This document shows positions 58,935-64,000 of a stretch of 64,000 nt of DNA, piece by piece. The stretch's first letter is position 1. Every line of letters starts with the position of its first letter. The stretch comes from an uncultured Porphyromonadaceae bacterium (GTDB lineage Bacteria > Bacteroidota > Bacteroidia > Bacteroidales > Muribaculaceae): assembly GCA_937921035.1 (NCBI GenBank), contig CALEUL010000019.1:1-64000 (forward strand), read 5' to 3'. The position numbers were made by a program, and so were the translations under genes. The notes under the pieces were generated by a model that did not search any database, was not told the origin of the DNA, and saw only the letters and a program-made list of their open reading frames with translations.

Positions 58935-61900
58935 TTAGAAAGAGATATTTGCGCCAAGAAGGAATGTACGGCTTACAGGATAGCGGCCTGTATCGACACC
59001 TGTAGCCCAGCTGTCGCCGCCGAATCCAACTTCGGGGTCGGTGCCGGAATACTTGGTGAATGTGCAGAGGTTCTGTATTGTGGCATATGCGCGCAGACGC
59101 TGGAACGGGCAGTTTTTCCAGATATTCTTGAAATCATAACCAAGAGTGATGTTGGAAATGCGGAAATAATCGCCGTTCTCTACATAGATATCGGAGATGC
59201 GGTTCCAGTTGTTCTCGGACGGAGCGAGCGACAGACGCGGATAGCGGTCCGACGAGCCTTCGCCATGCCAGCGATTCTTGATAACGTCCATTGTATAGGA
59301 GTCTTTGCCCTTGTCGGAAAAGTCGCGGTACGATTTTGCTATCTGCTGACCGAAGGCACCTACTCCGGAGATAGCGAGGTCAAAGCCCTTGTACCCGAAG
59401 TTAAGATTGATACCGAGGTTCACATCCGGGTGAGGATTGCCTATTTCCACACGGTCGGCATCGGAGATGCTGCCGTCGCCGTTTGTATCTACAAACCGCA
59501 GGTCGCCGGGTACGGCCCCAGGACAGATAAGACCTCCGTCGGCGTTACGGTATGCGTTGATTTCTGCCTCGTTCTGGAATACGCCGTCGGTTTTGTAGCC
59601 ATAGAAGAAGCCTATGGGATGTCCTACCTCTACGCGCGAGATATAGTCGGTACGGCTGGAAAGAATCTCGGTGGAACCGTTGATAATGCCTTCGTCGTTG
59701 GCAAGGCGCGTAACCTCGTTCTTGTTATAGCCCAGGTTTACGGATGCGCCATAGGTGAAATCACCTACATGGTCGTTCCATGTAAGGGCGAGCTCAACAC
59801 CGCTGTTACGGACGTCGCCGCCGTTGATATATGGGGCTCCTGTGCCGTACGAGGCAAGGATAGGTGCTACAACAAGCCAGTCCTTTGTGGTCTTGATATA
59901 GTAGTCGAAGATTACACCCAAACGGCCATGCAGGAAGCGCGAATCAAAACCGACGTCGAACTGTTCGGATTTCTCCCAGGTTATGTCGGTGTTGGCGAGC
60001 TTGTCGGGATAGGAGCCCGTAACCTTATCGAGGTGGTTGCTGCCGAAGAAATAGTTGGCGCCGCCAATGGCGATTGTAGTAAGATACTGGAAATTATCGA
60101 TATTGCAGTTACCGTTGCGGCCCCAGGAGAGGCGGAGCTTGAACTGGTCGAGCCAGTTGCGCTGCGATTCCATGAATTTCTCGCTTGCAAGGTTCCAGCC
60201 TGCGCTCACCGATGGGAAGTAACCCCAGCGGTGGCCCGGAGCGAAGTTGGAGCTGCCGTCGGCACGGAGGGTGAAGGTTGCCATGTAGCGCCCGTCGAAG
60301 TCGTAGTTGGCGCGGCCGAAGTAACTTACCAGAGATCCTTTACCGGAAGGACTGCCCCACATGGTTGTATTTGTGGGATAGATGGTGGGATTGTTGCTCA
60401 GCCATGCATGTTTGAAATCGGAGAAAGCAGAATTGATGTTCGTACCGCCTGTGCCTTCGCCGTAGCCCCAGCGTTCTGCCGTCATGCCGATCATCGCGCT
60501 GATGTTGTGGAGATTATTTACTGTGAAAGAATATGTGAGCGTGTTGTCCCAGCTCCACGAATAATCGGAACCGGCCGACTGGGAGGTCTGGTCGTTGGCG
60601 TTCTGTGCCAGAGGACCATAGTTGTAAGCCGCACGGAACGACCGGCTGGTATAACTATTGTATCCTATGCCGAACTGCGAACGGAAGATAAGGTTTTTGA
60701 TAGGTTGGATGTTGATGTAGAAGTTGCCGCGTGCAGCATAGTTCTTGTCATCCTGGTCGCGGCCCTGCAGCAGGAGCATCATCACAGGATTTACACGCAT
60801 ATTCGACCACGACAGAATGCCGGGATTGAAATCGCTGCCATCCTCGTTCATTAGGTCCATGATTGGATATGCCTCCATCGCGTTGCGCAGGTGGTTCCAG
60901 TACGGACCGTCCTGGGCAAGTCCCAGACCCGAATTCTTTATAAACGACATGGTGAAGTTCTCGCCTATCTTGATGGCGTCGAAATCCTTTATGCGCAGGA
61001 TTGTATATTCGGAGTTCATGCGTGCGTTATAGCGCTCGTACTTCGAGGTGAAGTACTGACGGCCTACAAGCGATTCCTGCGACGTATAACCGATAGACAT
61101 GGAGTATACCGAGTTGGCGCTGCCGCCGTTGACTCCAAGAGTGTAGTTTTGCACGGGAGCATTCTTGCCGGTGATGGCGTCAATCCAGTTTGTTCCCTTG
61201 TCGGCTCCCGACATATAGGCATCATACTTCTCCTGGCTCATATAGTCTGTCCAGTTGTAGAAACCGAGTCCGTCGTTGACGGCTGCCTCGTCCATTGCGG
61301 CCATATACTCGCGTGCGGTGAGCGTCTGTGGCTTCTTGCCCATGTTCTGCCAGCCGTAGTAAACATCAAGGTTCACTGTGGGGCGACCTTCCTGGCCGTG
61401 GCGGGTCGTTACTATTATCACACCATTGGCAGCGCGTGCGCCGTAGATTGCCGTGGAGGCAGCATCCTTTAGAATGTCGATGGATTCGATATCGTTGGGG
61501 TTTATGGCGTTAAGATCGCCGCCAACAAGACCGTCGATAATATAAAGCGGCGAGGCATCGCCCGTAGTACCGATACCGCGGATTGTTACGGCAAAGCCGT
61601 CGCCGGGCTTACCGGAGTTGCTCTTTATCTGAACGCCGGGGGTCATGCTCTGCAGCGCGGTGAACGCGCTAACGTTGGACGTGCGGGATATGTCGGCTCC
61701 TTTTACCTGTACAGTAGATCCGGTTACAAGTTTCTTTTTCTGTGTGCCGTAACCTATTGCCACTACCTCGTTGAGGCTGACAACATCTTCTTTAATGACT
61801 ATACGGACATTGGTCTCGCCCGCATTGATTCTTTTGACAGCCGGCTCATAGCCTATGAAGCTGACGGTAATGTTCTGGCCCACTGGCACCGAGAGTACGA

Positions 61901-62078
61901 ATTTACCGTCGATATCGGTGGTTGTGGCCTTTTTGGAATCTGACTGAAGGCTCACAAGAGCCCCGGGGACGGGTTCGTCCGCCTGGTCGACTACTGTGCC
62001 GCTGACAGTAAGCTACTGGGCGATGAGCTGCATGGAGCAGATCAATACGCAAATCAGCAATGTTAAACGTTTTTTCAT
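58935..62078 (-). pseudogene. susC: SusC/RagA-family TonB-dependent transporter gene, interrupted by TAG
   Basis: The frame from ATG 62078 encodes signal peptide MKKRLTLLICVLICSMQLIAQ; codon 22 (62015-62013) is TAG, and the same frame continues with LTVSGTVVDQADEPVPGA (carboxypeptidase-D-like regulatory domain), the plug (DASPLYIIDGLVGGDLNAI, DILKDAASTAIYGARAANGV) and the barrel to the terminal GANISF, about 1047 codons in all. A CAG or AAG codon would restore it. Without readthrough, any product from an internal start lacks the export signal. It is 11 bp after the GH2 gene and 23 bp before susD. Confidence 0.88.
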
Positions 62079-62089
62079 AATAAAATGTA

Positions 62090-64000
62090 TTAGATTGATA
62101 TTGGTTGTGTCTTTTTATTGATGTTCCATCCGGATATTTCAAGAACGGCGTCGCCGGAGATATTTCCGGCACGGGATATGTCGGATGTTATTGTCCTTGT
62201 TTCCCCCGGTGCCAGAGAAATATAGTTGTCCTCCCAGAATACCGGACATCCGAGTTCGCCGGCATCGTTTTTAAGAGCGAGGCGCACGAAGAATGCGACT
62301 TTGTTGCCGGGATTCTCAAGAGTAACCACGACCTTCCTGTCATTTACGGTAGCCGATTTTATATTACATTCCACAGCGGGCAAAGAGGCCAGATCACTGA
62401 AATCAGCAGGTTTTGCAAGAGGAACACGCATCCAGTCGCCTTTCTTCCAGTCGTGTACATCGTCACTTGCGGGCAGGCAATAGTTGTTGCGGGCAATCTT
62501 GTTGCCTTCGGCGTCGGTAATGGCAAGGAAAAGAAAGGAGGTGCCGTTTGAGGCCGGCTTGTCAAAGACTTTCACTGCGGTGTAGGGGCTGACGGTAACA
62601 GTCTTTTTATCAACCGAGTTGTTGCCTTCGAGGTCGTAGACCGACATTGAAGCATTTACAGTTGACTCGTCGGCGCTCTCATTCACTGCATATACGGCAT
62701 GGTCGCCGTAATTATATATAAGCTGCACGGGACGGTTGGCATTCTTCACGGAATAATATGCCGCCGTGGGCTGTAGATAGTAGTCGTACAGCTGCCAGTA
62801 GAGCGACGGCCATGCAGAGTTTTGCATCCACTGAATCACGCCGGTAGCCTTGGGCACATTCACCCTGAAAGCCTCGAACATGGCACGGGTGCCGTCGTAG
62901 TTGAGCAGGTCGGCCTTGCGGAGGAAATCGTCGAGGTTCTTGGCCTCGCCGTAGCGCTGTGCCATCACGTCCTTCAGTACGTCAAGCGAATGCATGGCCT
63001 CGCCTGCCGTGGTGCAATGGTAGTCCCATGCCTTGCCGGCAGGCCACAGGCTGTCGGCGGGAATCATGCGGCGTATGGATTCCTCGACGGGCAGTTGCGC
63101 CCCTATGCCGGTTTCGGTATTGAAACCGAAGGCGCCGCCGGGAGCGTTTTTGTCGTACCAGTAGCCGGGGGCGACATAATCATACGGACCGGCCATTTTC
63201 ATTCCCGTCGGACCTGTCAGTTCGCTCGTAAGTTCCTTCGCGGCACCCACATATGGGCGGTTGTCTATTTCCGGGAGGAATTCGAGGTACTTCTTTTCAA
63301 GTTCCGGGCGAGGCAGTTTGTCGCTGCCAACAAACCATGCGATTATCGACGGATGATTGCGGAGCCACAGTATCTGGTCGCGCAACGATTTGGCCGTAAG
63401 GTCGATATTTCGCTCCGAAATTATGCAGCCGAACTCATCGTCAGGTATGCCCATATAACCTTCCCATTCCCAGAAGCAGCTCCATCCTGCCAGAGCAAGC
63501 AGTCCGTAGCGGTCGCAGAGGTCGTAGATGTTCTGCGATGTGCCCCAGAAATTCTCGAAACGGATTGCGTTAAGATTCATATCGCACACATACTGTATTT
63601 CTGTTTCGTTGCGTTCTGGCGTATTGCGCAGGAAAATATCGTCGGTCCATCCCGCACCGCGGACAAGTACGTTTTTGCCGTTTAGCTTGAAGCCCCGATA
63701 CCCTTCTGGAGTGAAATACTCGTCTATCTGACGGATACCGAAGTCTACGTCCTCAACGTCGGACACCTTCCCGTCGATAACAAAATCAAGTTTCATATTG
63801 TACATTTCCGGACTGCCCATATTGCGGCACCACCACAGCCGGGGATTTTTTACATGAAGTGCGTGTTCGCCCTCTCCTGTAATTATAACTTCCTTGGTCT
63901 CTCCAGGAAAAAAACTCAACGGAGCACTGAATGTACCGTTCTCGAAACTGCCCTGAAGAACGCCCTCAACCGGATGATCCGACCGGTTTACAACGTCAGC
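62090..64000 (-). CDS. GH2 family glycoside hydrolase, exo-beta-D-glucosaminidase-like (partial)
   Basis: The gene runs off the right edge, so the N-terminus (signal, sugar-binding domain) is missing; 636 residues are visible. The TIM-barrel has GH2 features (FKLNGKNVLVRGAGWTDDIF, LNAIRFENFWGTSQNIYDLCDRYG). Instead of the usual Asn-Glu acid/base it has WFVGSD after LRNHPSIIA, as in the CsxA-type exo-beta-D-glucosaminidases where Asp is the acid/base, and the nucleophile Glu is in FGFNTETGIG. Beta-sandwich domains follow. It lies just upstream of susC in the same operon, so the locus probably targets a glucosamine-containing or related beta-glycan. Confidence 0.85.
   Translation of the reverse strand, partial: ADVVNRSDHPVEGVLQGSFENGTFSAPLSFFPGETKEVIITGEGEHALHVKNPRLWWCRNMGSPEMYNMKLDFVIDGKVSDVEDVDFGIRQIDEYFTPEGYRGFKLNGKNVLVRGAGWTDDIFLRNTPERNETEIQYVCDMNLNAIRFENFWGTSQNIYDLCDRYGLLALAGWSCFWEWEGYMGIPDDEFGCIISERNIDLTAKSLRDQILWLRNHPSIIAWFVGSDKLPRPELEKKYLEFLPEIDNRPYVGAAKELTSELTGPTGMKMAGPYDYVAPGYWYDKNAPGGAFGFNTETGIGAQLPVEESIRRMIPADSLWPAGKAWDYHCTTAGEAMHSLDVLKDVMAQRYGEAKNLDDFLRKADLLNYDGTRAMFEAFRVNVPKATGVIQWMQNSAWPSLYWQLYDYYLQPTAAYYSVKNANRPVQLIYNYGDHAVYAVNESADESTVNASMSVYDLEGNNSVDKKTVTVSPYTAVKVFDKPASNGTSFLFLAITDAEGNKIARNNYCLPASDDVHDWKKGDWMRVPLAKPADFSDLASLPAVECNIKSATVNDRKVVVTLENPGNKVAFFVRLALKNDAGELGCPVFWEDNYISLAPGETRTITSDISRAGNISGDAVLEISGWNINKKTQPISI

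Noticed and set aside
58923..60854. Long plus-strand open frame opposite susC
   Set aside because: It is the mirror of a GC-rich coding frame, has no promoter, signal or recognisable domain, and the opposite strand encodes an unmistakable SusC barrel.

Overview
The window is chromosomal DNA of a gut-type Bacteroidales bacterium, most likely close to Muribaculaceae (the family is an inference). Supporting evidence: a fused lpxC-fabZ gene, a SusC/SusD polysaccharide-utilisation locus, a second EF-G of the Bacteroidetes type, flotillin FloA next to a CstA carrier, and promoters that repeatedly fit the Bacteroidetes pattern TTTG - 19 to 21 bp - TAnnTTTG. There are no rRNAs, tRNAs, CRISPR arrays or insertion sequences. 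Most of the window is dense housekeeping sequence.

Layout. 1-1050: two tiny two-helix membrane-protein genes, the second frameshifted in an A8 run, followed by palindromic REP-like sequence. 1051-4725 (minus): ispA-tatD-purT-trmD operon behind a clear promoter. 4764-7199: lon. 7471-9627: EF-G paralogue lacking the catalytic histidine. 9708-14604 (minus): lpxD-lpxC/fabZ-lpxA, the RNase P RNA directly abutting lpxA, a DUF695 protein and an LPS-type glycosyltransferase. 14959-17843: Crp/Fnr regulator, a predicted minus-strand small RNA, pyrG; then yidC, nifJ (pyruvate:ferredoxin oxidoreductase), a predicted small RNA, and the membrane pyrophosphatase hppA. 26541-35154 (plus): mltG, a secreted TPR/beta-propeller protein, floA, cstA, a PHP phosphatase, a U32 peptidase and a glycosyltransferase.

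35155-44502 (minus): hemW, an AddB-like nuclease, holB, mlaF-mlaE, rpsO and a DPP III lipoprotein. 44893-46416 (minus): a tripartite HipB / HipA-N / HipA-kinase module that looks like HipBST, with its own promoter and operator-like palindromes. 46661-52418 (plus): ychF, queuosine-precursor transporter, HAD nucleotidase, a lipoprotein, pepT, miaA. 52406-55202: outer-membrane barrel protein (minus) and a LytS/LytTR two-component pair (plus). 55245-56177: EamA transporter.

56275-64000 (minus): a polysaccharide-utilisation locus with a GH2 enzyme carrying the exo-beta-glucosaminidase (CsxA-type) GSD motif (truncated by the window edge), susC, susD and a third surface lipoprotein. Both susC and susD carry one in-frame stop codon in otherwise intact reading frames: TAG right after the SusC signal peptide and TGA in place of a conserved glycine codon in SusD. 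The locus therefore looks freshly inactivated, or the two stops are errors or strain polymorphisms. This and the HipBST-like module, the two predicted small RNAs and the histidine-less EF-G are the points most worth following.
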